Positions 1 through 7,159 are shown, numbered from the stretch's first letter. The stretch: 9,247 nt of DNA from Bacteroidales bacterium GP3 (GCA_001701075.1 DAAK01000220.1:1-9247), one strand, 5' to 3'. The notes: generated by a model from the letters alone, not told the origin. Made by a program: numbers and translations.

Positions 1-1251
1 CATCTCTGGCATCCTTATACTTCGACACATGATCCACTGCCGACCTACAAAGTTGATCATGCTGAAGGAGCAATCATCACTCTTGAGGATGGGCGAGAAC
101 TGATCGACGGTATGTCGTCATGGTGGTGCGTCATCCATGGCTATAATCATCCGGTGCTAAATAAAGCGATAGCTGACCAGACAAAGAAGATGAGCCATGT
201 GATGTTTGGGGGTCTTACTCATCAACCGGCCATAGATCTTGGCAAACTTCTCCTTGATATCCTTCCACCTTCAATGAATCGCATTTTCTATGCAGATTCC
301 GGTTCAGTTGCAACCGAGGTGGCAATGAAGATGGCAGTGCAGGCCCAGAATGACCCAAAGCGCACTAATTTTGCAACAATAAAAAGCGGTTATCATGGCG
401 ATACCTGGAATGCCATGTCGGTATGTGATCCTGTCACGGGTATGCACGGTGCTTTTGGGCCGGCCCTTCCAGTCCGCTTCTTTGCAGAAGCGCCCCAATG
501 CGGATTTCATGACGAATGGGATCCGAAGGACTTCGAATCGATGCGCAGAATACTTGATGAACATGGAGAGTCGATTGCTGCAGTAATTCTCGAACCGATA
601 GTGCAAGGCGCAGGTGGAATGCGTTTCTATCATCCACAGTATCTTCGAGAGCTTCGGAAAGAGTGTGATGAAAGAGGAATATTATTGATATTCGATGAGA
701 TTGCCACAGGTTTTGGGCGTACGGGAAAACTCTTCGCATGGGAACATGCAGAAGTAGAACCTGACATAATGCTCATAGGAAAGGCACTTACCGGAGGATA
801 TATGACTTTTTCAGCCGTAGCCACATCAGAGAAAGTGGCTGAGATGATATCATCAAGCGAGGCTGGATGCATCATGCACGGACCCACATTCATGGGAAAT
901 CCTTTGGCGTGTGCCGTGGCACTTGCCAGCACACGTCTTCTCCTGTCAAGTCCCTGGAAGAAACGTATTGAGAAGATAGAATCTATTTTAAGGGAAGAAC
1001 TTGCCCCTGCCGCTGAACTTCCGTTTGTGAAAGAAGTCAGGGTGCTTGGTGGAATTGGGGTAGTGGAGCTTCACGAATATATCTCATGGCTTGGCGAGTT
1101 TCAGAAGATGTGTGTGGACGAGGGAGTTTGGATACGTCCTTTTGCTCACAATGCCTATCTGATGCCTCCATATCTTGCCGTCTCAGATGAGCAAGTACGC
1201 ATTCTTGCACGCAAACTCATCAAAATCTTAAAACAGATTCACAACTATTAA
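1..1251 (+). CDS. bioA: Adenosylmethionine-8-amino-7-oxononanoate aminotransferase (DAPA synthase), 5' end cut by the window
   Basis: Cytosolic class III PLP aminotransferase. It transfers the amino group of S-adenosylmethionine to KAPA to give 7,8-diaminopelargonate, the step before BioD. The frame is open from base 1 and starts HLWHPYTS, the family's N-terminal motif, which sits about 11 residues into E. coli BioA. With 416 residues visible against about 429 in E. coli, only around a dozen are missing; the ATG at 112 is internal. Further BioA marks are DGMSSWWCVIHGYNHP (codons 37-52), the DEIATGFGRTG segment whose Asp (codon 694-696) should hold the PLP ring nitrogen, and IGKALTGGY with the PLP-binding Lys at codon 781-783. 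MSSWW separates BioA from other class III aminotransferases. Thirty-two bases separate it from the DUF59 gene on the same strand, so co-transcription is likely. No frameshift is seen. Confidence 0.95.
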   Translation, partial: HLWHPYTSTHDPLPTYKVDHAEGAIITLEDGRELIDGMSSWWCVIHGYNHPVLNKAIADQTKKMSHVMFGGLTHQPAIDLGKLLLDILPPSMNRIFYADSGSVATEVAMKMAVQAQNDPKRTNFATIKSGYHGDTWNAMSVCDPVTGMHGAFGPALPVRFFAEAPQCGFHDEWDPKDFESMRRILDEHGESIAAVILEPIVQGAGGMRFYHPQYLRELRKECDERGILLIFDEIATGFGRTGKLFAWEHAEVEPDIMLIGKALTGGYMTFSAVATSEKVAEMISSSEAGCIMHGPTFMGNPLACAVALASTRLLLSSPWKKRIEKIESILREELAPAAELPFVKEVRVLGGIGVVELHEYISWLGEFQKMCVDEGVWIRPFAHNAYLMPPYLAVSDEQVRILARKLIKILKQIHNY

Positions 1252-1283
1252 GAGCTGGGGCTTGTTTTCTTATTAAAGACTTT

Positions 1284-1646
1284 ATGACGATGGAAAATAC
1301 AGAAGAAAAAAACAATATAGAAGAAAAGACAGCCGAAGAACTCCGTATCACCGAGCAGGCCATAGAGGTGCTCCGCACAGTGTTTGATCCGGAAATACCG
1401 GTTAATGTCTACGACTTAGGCTTGATATATAAGATAGATTATGAAGTTGACACGAAGACACTTCATGTAGATATGACCTTGACTGCCCCGAGTTGCCCGG
1501 CAGCCGACTTCATCTTGGAAGATGTTCGCCAGAAACTCGTCAGCATCAAGGGTCCGGAAAAAGTAGACCTACGTCTTGTATTTGATCCGGTATGGGATCA
1601 GTCTATGATGTCGGAAGAAGCTAAACTTGAACTCGGTTTCCTGTGA
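1284..1646 (+). CDS. DUF59/MIP18-family iron-sulfur cluster assembly protein (SufT/YitW-like)
   Basis: Small cytosolic protein of 120 residues, of the DUF59 family linked to maturation of Fe-S proteins. The first 20 or so residues are charged (Glu/Lys/Asn-rich) and probably disordered. The domain follows: FDPEIPVNVYDLGLIY around residues 34-49, MTLTAPSCPAAD around 64-75 with the family's conserved Cys, and a C-terminal VFDPVWDQSMMSEEAK ending in LELGFL. The length is usual for stand-alone members. ATGs at 1284 and 1290 are both possible starts. Its stop overlaps the GTG of the next gene by four bases (GTGA), so lpxH is probably translationally coupled. A link to biotin is possible because BioB is an Fe-S enzyme, but this is inference; the protein more likely serves general Fe-S assembly. 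Confidence 0.88.
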   Translation: MTMENTEEKNNIEEKTAEELRITEQAIEVLRTVFDPEIPVNVYDLGLIYKIDYEVDTKTLHVDMTLTAPSCPAADFILEDVRQKLVSIKGPEKVDLRLVFDPVWDQSMMSEEAKLELGFL

Positions 1647-2389
1647 GAACCTATTTCCTGAGCGACTTGCACCTCGGTGCCCCATATTTCCCTGACTCCC
1701 GGGAGTCGGAGCGACGTGTCGTGGCCTTTCTTGACTCCATAAAGAATGATGCAGAAGCCATCTATCTTCTTGGTGATATATTAGACTACTGGTATGAATA
1801 CCGCTATGTCGTGCCCCGCGGATTTGTGCGATTTTTCGGGAAACTTGCGGAATTGTCTGACTCAGGCATAAAGATAACATGGCTTATCGGCAACCACGAC
1901 ATTTGGATTTTTGATTATATTCCGAATGAATTGGGGATTCGCGTAATAGATGGAAGCATTGAGGAGGAAATCTATGGTAAGAAAATTTTCATGGCTCATG
2001 GAGATGGGGTAGGAGAGCATCCATGGAGTTTCCGATTCATCCGCTCAATGTTCCGCTCAAAGGTATGTCAGTTTTTTTATTCAGCAATTCATCCAAGGTG
2101 GACGGTGCCTTTTGCGTACAGCTGGAGTCATCATAGCCGCGAGACAGGTAGGGAAGCGGGACAGGATTGGCATCCGCTGCTTGACCAGCTTGAGTCTTTC
2201 TCCCGAGAATATCTAAAGGAACATCCTGACATCAGCCATTTCATTTATGGACATCTGCATATATTGAAGCAACTGCAGTTGAGCGAGACGTGCGATCTGA
2301 CGGTGCTCGGAGAGTGGATTAAGACTTGCTCATATGCTGTGCTCGATAAGAGTGGAAAGCTGACTCTTGATTGCTTCAAGGAGATTTGA
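1643..2389 (+). CDS. lpxH: UDP-2,3-diacylglucosamine diphosphatase, LpxH-type metallophosphoesterase
   Basis: Peripheral inner-membrane enzyme of lipid A synthesis. It hydrolyses UDP-2,3-diacylglucosamine to lipid X and UMP. All calcineurin-type metal motifs are present: SDLHLG (D8, H10), LGDILDYW (D45, D48), IGNHDIW (N84, H85, D86), AHGDGVG (H119, D121) and YGHLH (H204, H206). The 248-residue length and the long HPRW...SWSHHSR insert around 150-166 suit Bacteroidota LpxH homologues. The start is a GTG overlapping the preceding stop; the next residues RTYFLSDLHLG leave no room for a longer or shorter start. No Shine-Dalgarno is seen, consistent with coupling. Its last 60 bases overlap the end of bioF on the opposite strand. 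Another metallophosphoesterase substrate cannot be fully excluded, but the motif set favours LpxH. Confidence 0.88.
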   Translation: MRTYFLSDLHLGAPYFPDSRESERRVVAFLDSIKNDAEAIYLLGDILDYWYEYRYVVPRGFVRFFGKLAELSDSGIKITWLIGNHDIWIFDYIPNELGIRVIDGSIEEEIYGKKIFMAHGDGVGEHPWSFRFIRSMFRSKVCQFFYSAIHPRWTVPFAYSWSHHSRETGREAGQDWHPLLDQLESFSREYLKEHPDISHFIYGHLHILKQLQLSETCDLTVLGEWIKTCSYAVLDKSGKLTLDCFKEI

Positions 2390-3469
2390 GAGATTTTCTT
2401 TTGTCAAGGCGGCAGAGAGTGAAAGGCGGAGCCGTTCCGTGCCGGCGGCTACAGTAGGGCGGCGGATCGGCAGAGCATCTATGCCGGCTTCACGCAACTT
2501 TGCTGCCATTTCAATAGCTTTTGAGGCGCTTCCTGCATGAACTGGAATAATCTGGCTTCGACTTTGGCATTCAGTTCCGGTGATGGCCTCCAGTTGATGC
2601 CTGAACCATTCGGATAATTCCCTGAGTTGCCTACGCTCTTCGGTCATTCCGATAAGGTGTTCGATCATCAGCCGATCCCATGCCACTAACGATGGAGGAA
2701 GGGCCGTTGAGAATATAAAGCTCCTTGCGCAGTTGATAAAATAGGAGTGCAATGCTTCTGATGTGGCAATAAACGCACCAAATCCGGCAGCAGCCTTTCC
2801 AAGAGTCACTATCAGAATATCAATTTCGGGTAGCAGACCAAGTTCCTCTGCCAAGCCAAGTCCCTTTTGACCAAACACACCGAAAGCGTGGGCTTCATCG
2901 ACATATAGAAGCAGATTTGGATATTCCTTCTTGATTTCTACGAGTTCCTGGAGCGGCGCGAGATCACCATCCATACTGAAAACAGATTCTGTGGCTATAA
3001 TAATCTGACGATAAGATGATGCTTTCTTGTCGAGTATTCTTCGTAGCATCTTCATATCGTTGTGTACGAATCGGGCTGTGTCGCCATGTCCGAGACGTAT
3101 ACCGTCGATCATCGAAGCATGTATGAGTTTGTCGCTTATGATTAGAGTCTCAGGAACTGAGAGTGCAGACAGGGCTCCGGTGTTGGCATGATATCCAGAA
3201 TTGACAAGAAGTGTTCTTTTGCCGTAAAGCTTGTCAAGCATGTCCTCAAGCGATTTGTGTTCGTCTTGATGTCTTTGAAGAAGCCTGGAAGCAGAAGCCG
3301 ACATCGGAGAATTGGCAAAACGCTCGTGAAATTCATCTATAAACTCGGAGTGTCTTGCCCCGAGCGACATATAATCGTTGCTGATGAGATCAAGCCCTCC
3401 AAGGCCGTCAGGAATATGCCTCAGGCGGTTTTCCGCATCAAGCGACGAGAGAATATCTTCGTAAAGCAT
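2330..3469 (-). CDS. bioF: 8-amino-7-oxononanoate synthase (KAPA synthase)
   Basis: PLP-dependent alpha-oxoamine synthase of 379 residues (E. coli BioF has 384). It condenses pimeloyl-ACP with L-alanine to KAPA, releasing CO2. Visible family features are the N-terminal NDYMSLGA, SASASRLLQRHQDEHKSLE around 56-75, the LVNSGYHANTGAL turn, HASMIDGIRLGH around 117-128, ESVFSMDGDLAPL around 161-173, YVDEAHAFGVFG with D191 and H194, and the PLP lysine K225 in VTLGKAAAGFG. Glycine C-acetyltransferase and serine palmitoyltransferase belong to the same fold family, but nearby bioA, bioGC and bioD favour BioF. It is last of three minus-strand genes, with 8 bases between the upstream small membrane protein and this ATG. 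The C-terminal 19 codons plus stop lie on the complement of lpxH. Confidence 0.93.
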   Translation of the reverse strand: MLYEDILSSLDAENRLRHIPDGLGGLDLISNDYMSLGARHSEFIDEFHERFANSPMSASASRLLQRHQDEHKSLEDMLDKLYGKRTLLVNSGYHANTGALSALSVPETLIISDKLIHASMIDGIRLGHGDTARFVHNDMKMLRRILDKKASSYRQIIIATESVFSMDGDLAPLQELVEIKKEYPNLLLYVDEAHAFGVFGQKGLGLAEELGLLPEIDILIVTLGKAAAGFGAFIATSEALHSYFINCARSFIFSTALPPSLVAWDRLMIEHLIGMTEERRQLRELSEWFRHQLEAITGTECQSRSQIIPVHAGSASKAIEMAAKLREAGIDALPIRRPTVAAGTERLRLSLSAALTKENLSNLLEAIKSQLSTLIEHSI

Positions 3470-3477
3470 AATTGCCG

Positions 3478-3714
3478 TCAGTTGAGTTTCTTTTGATTAT
3501 CGGCAATGTCCTTTTCTCTTTCGTTGCGGAGACGCTCTCTCTTTTTAAGGAAGAACACGAGGGCTGCGAGCACAACTGCCTCAGCAGCCACAGTGCCCCA
3601 GAATCTTGCCGTTTCTCCTGCCCGAAGCAAATCCATGCCGAAATAAAACGTCATGAAAAGGAAATAAATAGCCAAGAGGGCCGGAAGCCAAATGTATTTA
3701 TATTTTCTCATCAT
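3478..3714 (-). CDS. Small two-helix membrane protein of unknown function
   Basis: A 78-residue protein starting MMRKYKYIW. I do not recognise a named family. Two hydrophobic stretches are clear: about residues 8-28 (WLPALLAIYFLFMTFYFG, broken by Asp just after) and about 39-57 (FWGTVAAEAVVLAALVFFL). They are joined by a short polar loop containing RAGETAR. The tail is highly charged (KKRERLRNEREKD), suggesting a hairpin with both ends in the cytoplasm by the positive-inside rule. The frame is open further upstream to 3786, but that extension lies inside the exonuclease gene. The ATG at 3714 overlaps the exonuclease stop by 17 bases and gives a sensible membrane protein; the next Met at 3711 is an equal alternative. 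Placement between exonuclease and bioF suggests co-transcription, not shared function. Confidence 0.75.
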   Translation of the reverse strand: MMRKYKYIWLPALLAIYFLFMTFYFGMDLLRAGETARFWGTVAAEAVVLAALVFFLKKRERLRNEREKDIADNQKKLN

Positions 3715-4345
3715 TAGTATCGTTGACAGATTGTGGTTCATTCTCCGTTTGGTAAGGAGAAGTCTGAGGGTCAAACTTCCCTTCATTCAGATGCGAATAT
3801 ATCTGAGTGCAAGCAAAAGCATCAAGAGCGGCATAATGCTGTTGTGACTCGGCAAGCTGATCAGCTTCCCAATTAGAGAGTCTTTGTGCCTTCGACAGAC
3901 GCTTTCCAAAAAGAATACCATAAAGTTTAGTGAGACTTTTGTCGATGATGTTCCATTTTGTCACAAAAGTCTGAAGCTCAATAAACCCTCCGGGTTCAAA
4001 GTCATAAGTCTTTCGGAGATTACGGAAATCATCGTGGAGCGAAAGTCCGACCTTGATCTTATTATTGTCTTCAAGAAGATTCTTTAGGGCTTCCGGCATG
4101 CCAATTTTATTGAGTCGGAAAAGATAGCAGGCATCGGGGCCGGAAAGTTGTAGCAGGGATACATTATAGCATTGTCCTTTCTTAAAGGATGGACGAGTCT
4201 CAGTGTCGAATCCAATCAAATTAGCCTTGCGCAGTTGCTCCACGGCGCTGTCAACGGCTATAGGAGTGTCAACCACAACTATAGAACCTGAGAAATGAGC
4301 AGGAGGGAGGGCAGCGAGTTGCTGTTTTGATATAGAAATATTCAT
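3698..4345 (-). CDS. DEDDy-type 3'-5' exonuclease (RNase D/WRN exonuclease fold)
   Basis: Single-domain 3'-5' exonuclease of 215 residues, probably acting on RNA or DNA ends in the cytoplasm; the substrate cannot be read from sequence. The DEDDy catalytic set is complete. Exo I is IGFDTETRPSF (D47, E49), Exo II is the GLSLHDDFRNL segment with D106, and Exo III is HYAALDAFA (Y171, D175). The 25 or so C-terminal residues are polar and probably disordered (Gln/Asn/Glu-rich, ending NDEKI). There is no HRDC domain, so it is not a full RNase D. I chose the ATG at 4345. A TTG at 4369 would add eight residues, but ATG gives MNISISKQQL and leaves room for a 5' UTR from the promoter at 4399-4430. First gene of an inferred exonuclease, membrane protein, bioF operon. 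Confidence 0.88.
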   Translation of the reverse strand: MNISISKQQLAALPPAHFSGSIVVVDTPIAVDSAVEQLRKANLIGFDTETRPSFKKGQCYNVSLLQLSGPDACYLFRLNKIGMPEALKNLLEDNNKIKVGLSLHDDFRNLRKTYDFEPGGFIELQTFVTKWNIIDKSLTKLYGILFGKRLSKAQRLSNWEADQLAESQQHYAALDAFACTQIYSHLNEGKFDPQTSPYQTENEPQSVNDTNDEKI

Positions 4346-4398
4346 TCGTTGATAGGTGCTTCTCTTCAAGAAGCTGATTCAAAAGTTGAAAAACAATG

Positions 4399-4430
4399 CA
4401 AAGATATAATTTTTTTTTGACTTGTTCAAG
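4399..4430 (-). promoter_or_regulatory. Bacteroides-type promoter for the exonuclease-bioF operon
   Basis: Read on the minus strand, TATCTTTG at 4406-4399 matches the Bacteroidota -7 box TAnnTTTG exactly. CTTG at 4430-4427 is a partial match to the -33 TTTG box, with a 20-base spacer, within the usual 19-21. Transcription would start about ten bases downstream, leaving roughly 45 bases of leader before the ATG at 4345. The position is intergenic and correctly oriented. The match is by eye; no start site is mapped. Confidence 0.62.
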
Positions 4431-4446
4431 AATTTTATTAACTTTG
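4416..4446 (+). promoter_or_regulatory. Bacteroides-type promoter for the OMP-OMP-bioGC unit
   Basis: TTTG at 4416-4419 and TAACTTTG at 4439-4446 match both boxes of the Bacteroidota primary sigma consensus (TTTG, 19-21 bases, TAnnTTTG) with a 19-base spacer. A run of eight Ts ends in the -33 box. A start near 4453 would give a leader of about 85 bases. That leader includes an imperfect hairpin at 4451-4480 (CGTG/CACG core). It is the only good promoter match I see for the plus-strand genes down to 7131. Confidence 0.68.
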
Positions 4447-4537
4447 CATCTGAATTGTCGTGTATTTGCACGTGATTTCAACGGTGTCTAATTGGATACT
4501 AATAATATAACCGAATATTAACTCAAACAAAGCAATT

Positions 4538-5164
4538 ATGAAGACATTCCACAAAGCGCTTCTGGTGGCACTTGTAGCCATCTTCTCATTCGGATATGCC
4601 TCTGCAGATTTCCGTTTCGGTGTAAAAGCCGGACTTAATTTCAGCAAACTCGATCTCAAGATAAAGGATAAACAAGGAGTTGAGGACTTCCTCAAAGATG
4701 AAGGCAACCGTACTGGTTGGATGGCTGGCGTAATGGCAGAGTTTACAATTCCTATTGTAAACATCGGTGCTGATGCATCTCTGCTCTATGCCCGTCAGAA
4801 TGTCGATGCAAATAGTGTCTACGAAAATGAGAACTTCCTTGATATTCCAGTAAATCTTAAGTGGAAAATAGGTTTGCCAGTAGTAGGCAACATCATTTCT
4901 CCTATCATCTATACAGGTCCGGATTTCCTTTTTGCCCTTAATAAGAATACAATCAATGATATCAAGAGCAAGACTTGTGAAGTGGGCTGGAACATTGGTA
5001 TTGGTGTAGAGCTTCTTAAGCATCTTCAGGTAGAAGCAGGATATTGCATCGGTCTTAACAGTGTAGTTGATTTCTCTGATAAATTTGTCGGTACTGGAAT
5101 CAATACAGCAGATTATAAACTTAAGAAAAATTACTGGTCGCTCACAGCCGCATATCTTTTTTAA
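4538..5164 (+). CDS. Small outer-membrane beta-barrel protein (first of two paralogues)
   Basis: A 208-residue exported protein of the OMP_b-brl / PorT-like small-barrel type. A signal peptide is clear: MKTFHK, a hydrophobic core LLVALVAIFSFG, and a likely cleavage site ASA|D after residue 23. The mature part has alternating hydrophobic strands with glycines, such as FRFGVKAGLNFS, GWMAGVMAEF, IGADASLLYA, GIGVELLKHLQVEAGY and the final WSLTAAYLF. The terminal Phe is typical of proteins assembled by BamA. About eight strands are expected at this length, so it is probably a closed barrel with structural or surface functions rather than a large pore. Function is unknown. No Shine-Dalgarno is seen; the leader just before the ATG is A-rich, as usual in Bacteroidota. 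It is the first gene downstream of the promoter at 4416-4446. Confidence 0.85.
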   Translation: MKTFHKALLVALVAIFSFGYASADFRFGVKAGLNFSKLDLKIKDKQGVEDFLKDEGNRTGWMAGVMAEFTIPIVNIGADASLLYARQNVDANSVYENENFLDIPVNLKWKIGLPVVGNIISPIIYTGPDFLFALNKNTINDIKSKTCEVGWNIGIGVELLKHLQVEAGYCIGLNSVVDFSDKFVGTGINTADYKLKKNYWSLTAAYLF

Positions 5165-5179
5165 ACAAACTTTTGATTG

Positions 5180-5785
5180 ATGAAGAAACTTGTTTTGGCC
5201 CTGATTGCCATGATAATTGGCTTGGGAGCAAATGCAGAATTCCGTTGGGGCCCTACTGCAAGCGTAAATTTCAATACATTTCACTGGAAGGAGCCCCTGC
5301 TTGAGACCCATATGCGCACCGGCTTTGATGCCGGCATAATGGCTGAGATCATGATTCCGGGTATCGGATTCGGTGTAGACGCTGGCCTTACGTATGGCAT
5401 GCGAAGCGCAAAAGTGAACTTCGGCGAATGGAAGATTTGGAATTGCGATGGTTTTGGCAACGATAATGTAGTGCTTCACACTGTCAATATCCCTCTTCAC
5501 TTGAGATTTAAATATACGCGCCTCGAAGGTGTAGAAGAGACGATAGCTCCTCTTGTTTTCGCAGGTCCGGTTTTCGGGTTTAATGTAGCCGGTAACTGTA
5601 AGGCCTTGGAGCAACCGATCGGAACTGTTTCTCTTGATTTTGGTCTTGGTTGCGAGCTCTTTCAGAAATTCCAAGTTTCTGTAGGATATCTCTGGGGACT
5701 AAGCTACTCCACAAGAACCATAAAGCTTGAAAACCTTTCAGCGCGTGCCGATGGTTTTCGCGTAAATTTAGCATACTTCTTCTAA
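5180..5785 (+). CDS. Small outer-membrane beta-barrel protein (second paralogue)
   Basis: A 201-residue paralogue of the preceding gene, 15 bases downstream. The signal peptide MKKLVLALIAMIIGLGANA is cut after residue 19 (ANA|E). The two mature proteins align along their length: EFRWGPTASVNF with DFRFGVKAGLNF, TGFDAGIMAEIMIPG with TGWMAGVMAEFTIPI, GVDAGLTYG with GADASLLYA, IPLHLRFKY with IPVNLKWKI, FGLGCELFQKFQVSVGY with IGIGVELLKHLQVEAGY, and a final NLAYFF with TAAYLF. An in-frame TTG at 5177 is possible, but the ATG at 5180 gives the classic MKK signal start. The loops differ most, as expected for surface-exposed parts. A local tandem duplication followed by divergence is the simplest history. 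Function unknown; no promoter is visible in the gap. Confidence 0.85.
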   Translation: MKKLVLALIAMIIGLGANAEFRWGPTASVNFNTFHWKEPLLETHMRTGFDAGIMAEIMIPGIGFGVDAGLTYGMRSAKVNFGEWKIWNCDGFGNDNVVLHTVNIPLHLRFKYTRLEGVEETIAPLVFAGPVFGFNVAGNCKALEQPIGTVSLDFGLGCELFQKFQVSVGYLWGLSYSTRTIKLENLSARADGFRVNLAYFF

Positions 5786-5796
5786 GTTAAATTGCA

Positions 5797-7131
5797 GTGA
5801 AGATAGAATTCATTAAGAGAGGCGCGGCAACGCGCCTCATACTTTTATTTGCCGGATGGTCGACAGACACGCGGTATTATAGCGGTTGTGATGTCGACGG
5901 ATGGGACATAGCAGTGGTAAGTGATTATCGCGATATGTCCATGCTCGTGTTGCCCCCGCAATACGACACTGTGTATATCTTCGCATACTCTCTCGGCGTA
6001 TGGGCTGCCTCGCAATGCAATCTAAAAGCGGCAGCAAGAATTGCTGTCTGTGGTTCAGGACTTCCGGTTTCAGATGAATATGGTATCCCAGTGTCGGTAT
6101 ATAACGCAACGGCCGATGGTCTAACAGCAGAATCACTGAAAAAATTTCATCGCCGTATGGCCGGCGACAGGGCAACTTTGAAACGCATAGAGTCTATTCT
6201 ACCTGAGTCTCCTGATATTGAAACCCTTAAAGAGGAACTCTATGCAATAGCCGACTATCAACAAAAAGCGACGTCTGCGCCCGAGCTCAAATGGGATAAG
6301 GTATACATAGCCAAGCAAGACAGGATATTTCCCGAGGATAATCTTGACCGATATTGGAATGATTATCCAGGAGTTGAGAAAATCAAGGTAGACTCTTCGC
6401 ATGCCATTGACATCTGCCAAATCATTAAGGATGTGCTTCCCAATCCAGCATCAATAGGGGAAGGTTTCTCTTTGGCTACTGATACATACAAAGAAAACGC
6501 CATAGTTCAATATGAAATTTGCAAAAGAATTGGGGAAATCGTAAGCCGGAAGTTGTCTGAAAGAAACTTGGAAGTCAGATCTTTGCTTGAAATTGGGGTG
6601 GGAAGAGGTTTGCTTACTGCAGTTTGGCAAAATCTTGTAGCTCCTGCCCATGCGACTTATGTGGATTTATTGGCGATGCCAAAATTTGGAATCGCGGAAG
6701 ATGAGAATTATGTAGTGGGAGATGCTGAGGAATGGCTAAAAAAATCAAATGAAAAATATGACTTGATTCTCAGTGCATCTGCTATTCAATGGTTTGCTGA
6801 TCCAGTCGGGTTTATACAGACAGTGAAGGAACATCTGAATCCAGGTGGATTTGCTGTAGTCTCGACATTCGTAAAAGGTAATCTTTTTGAACTCGATGCC
6901 ATAAGGCCATGTCCTATTATTTATAAGGCAGCAGATGATTATAAGGCGATTCCAGATGTAGAGACTGAGGAATGGGAGAGTACTCTTAGATTTCCCTCAG
7001 CAAGGGCCATGATGATGCATCTACGGCTAACGGGGGTATCTCCGCGCCGGAAAGCATCATCGGTGCCACTTACATGTTTGCCGAAGGAGTTGACTTATCG
7101 GCCGCTGATACTTGTTATAGACAAGAAATAG
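5797..7131 (+). CDS. bioGC: BioG-BioC fusion: pimeloyl-ACP methyl ester esterase plus malonyl-ACP O-methyltransferase
   Basis: A 444-residue bifunctional enzyme covering the start and end of pimeloyl-ACP synthesis. Residues 1 to about 215 are a DUF452/BioG alpha/beta hydrolase, with nucleophile S65 in FAYSLGVWAA and probable D175 (KQDRIFPEDN) and H202 (SSHAIDI). About 228-444 are a BioC methyltransferase: YKENAIVQYEI, SAM motif LLEIGVGRGLLT (263-274), YVVGDAEEWL, YDLILSASAIQWFAD (321-335), HLNPGGFAVVSTF, then FVKGNLFEL and LTYRPLILVI, which match E. coli BioC by memory. BioC methylates malonyl-ACP so the fatty-acid cycle can extend it; BioG then frees pimeloyl-ACP for BioF. The start is GTG at 5797; the next in-frame ATG would delete the fold's first strand. 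The BioC half is somewhat short against about 250 residues. Eleven bases after the second OMP. Confidence 0.92.
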   Translation: MKIEFIKRGAATRLILLFAGWSTDTRYYSGCDVDGWDIAVVSDYRDMSMLVLPPQYDTVYIFAYSLGVWAASQCNLKAAARIAVCGSGLPVSDEYGIPVSVYNATADGLTAESLKKFHRRMAGDRATLKRIESILPESPDIETLKEELYAIADYQQKATSAPELKWDKVYIAKQDRIFPEDNLDRYWNDYPGVEKIKVDSSHAIDICQIIKDVLPNPASIGEGFSLATDTYKENAIVQYEICKRIGEIVSRKLSERNLEVRSLLEIGVGRGLLTAVWQNLVAPAHATYVDLLAMPKFGIAEDENYVVGDAEEWLKKSNEKYDLILSASAIQWFADPVGFIQTVKEHLNPGGFAVVSTFVKGNLFELDAIRPCPIIYKAADDYKAIPDVETEEWESTLRFPSARAMMMHLRLTGVSPRRKASSVPLTCLPKELTYRPLILVIDKK

Positions 7132-7141
7132 GACTCGGCGG

Positions 7142-7159
7142 GGAGGCTGGGAAGCCTCC
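7142..7159. terminator. Hairpin between convergent bioGC and bioD
   Basis: A perfect 7-bp stem (GGAGGCT pairing with AGCCTCC) closes a GGGA tetraloop in the 40-base gap between the two convergent stops. It could stop transcription from either side. Neither flank has a clear T-run, so it is not a textbook intrinsic terminator. Confidence 0.35.

Noticed and set aside
304..932. Open minus-strand frames of about 100 codons inside bioA
   Set aside because: They overlap a gene with complete family motifs, show no recognisable domain, and have composition expected of antisense shadows.
4451..4480. Imperfect hairpin in the OMP leader, considered as a riboswitch
   Set aside because: Only two 4-bp arms separated by mismatches, and no conserved riboswitch core that I recognise. 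Mentioned only as part of the leader.
4346..4537. BirA-type biotin operator near the divergent promoters
   Set aside because: I looked for a TTGTAAAC...GTTTACAA-like dyad here and ahead of bioD and found none by eye. Biotin control at this locus is therefore not claimed.
4586..5674. A 362-codon minus-strand open frame spanning both OMP genes
   Set aside because: Its length is striking, but the translation is Cys/Ile/Lys-rich with no domain. The plus strand carries two paralogous proteins with signal peptides and barrel strands. The long frame likely results from codon bias of the duplicated plus-strand genes.
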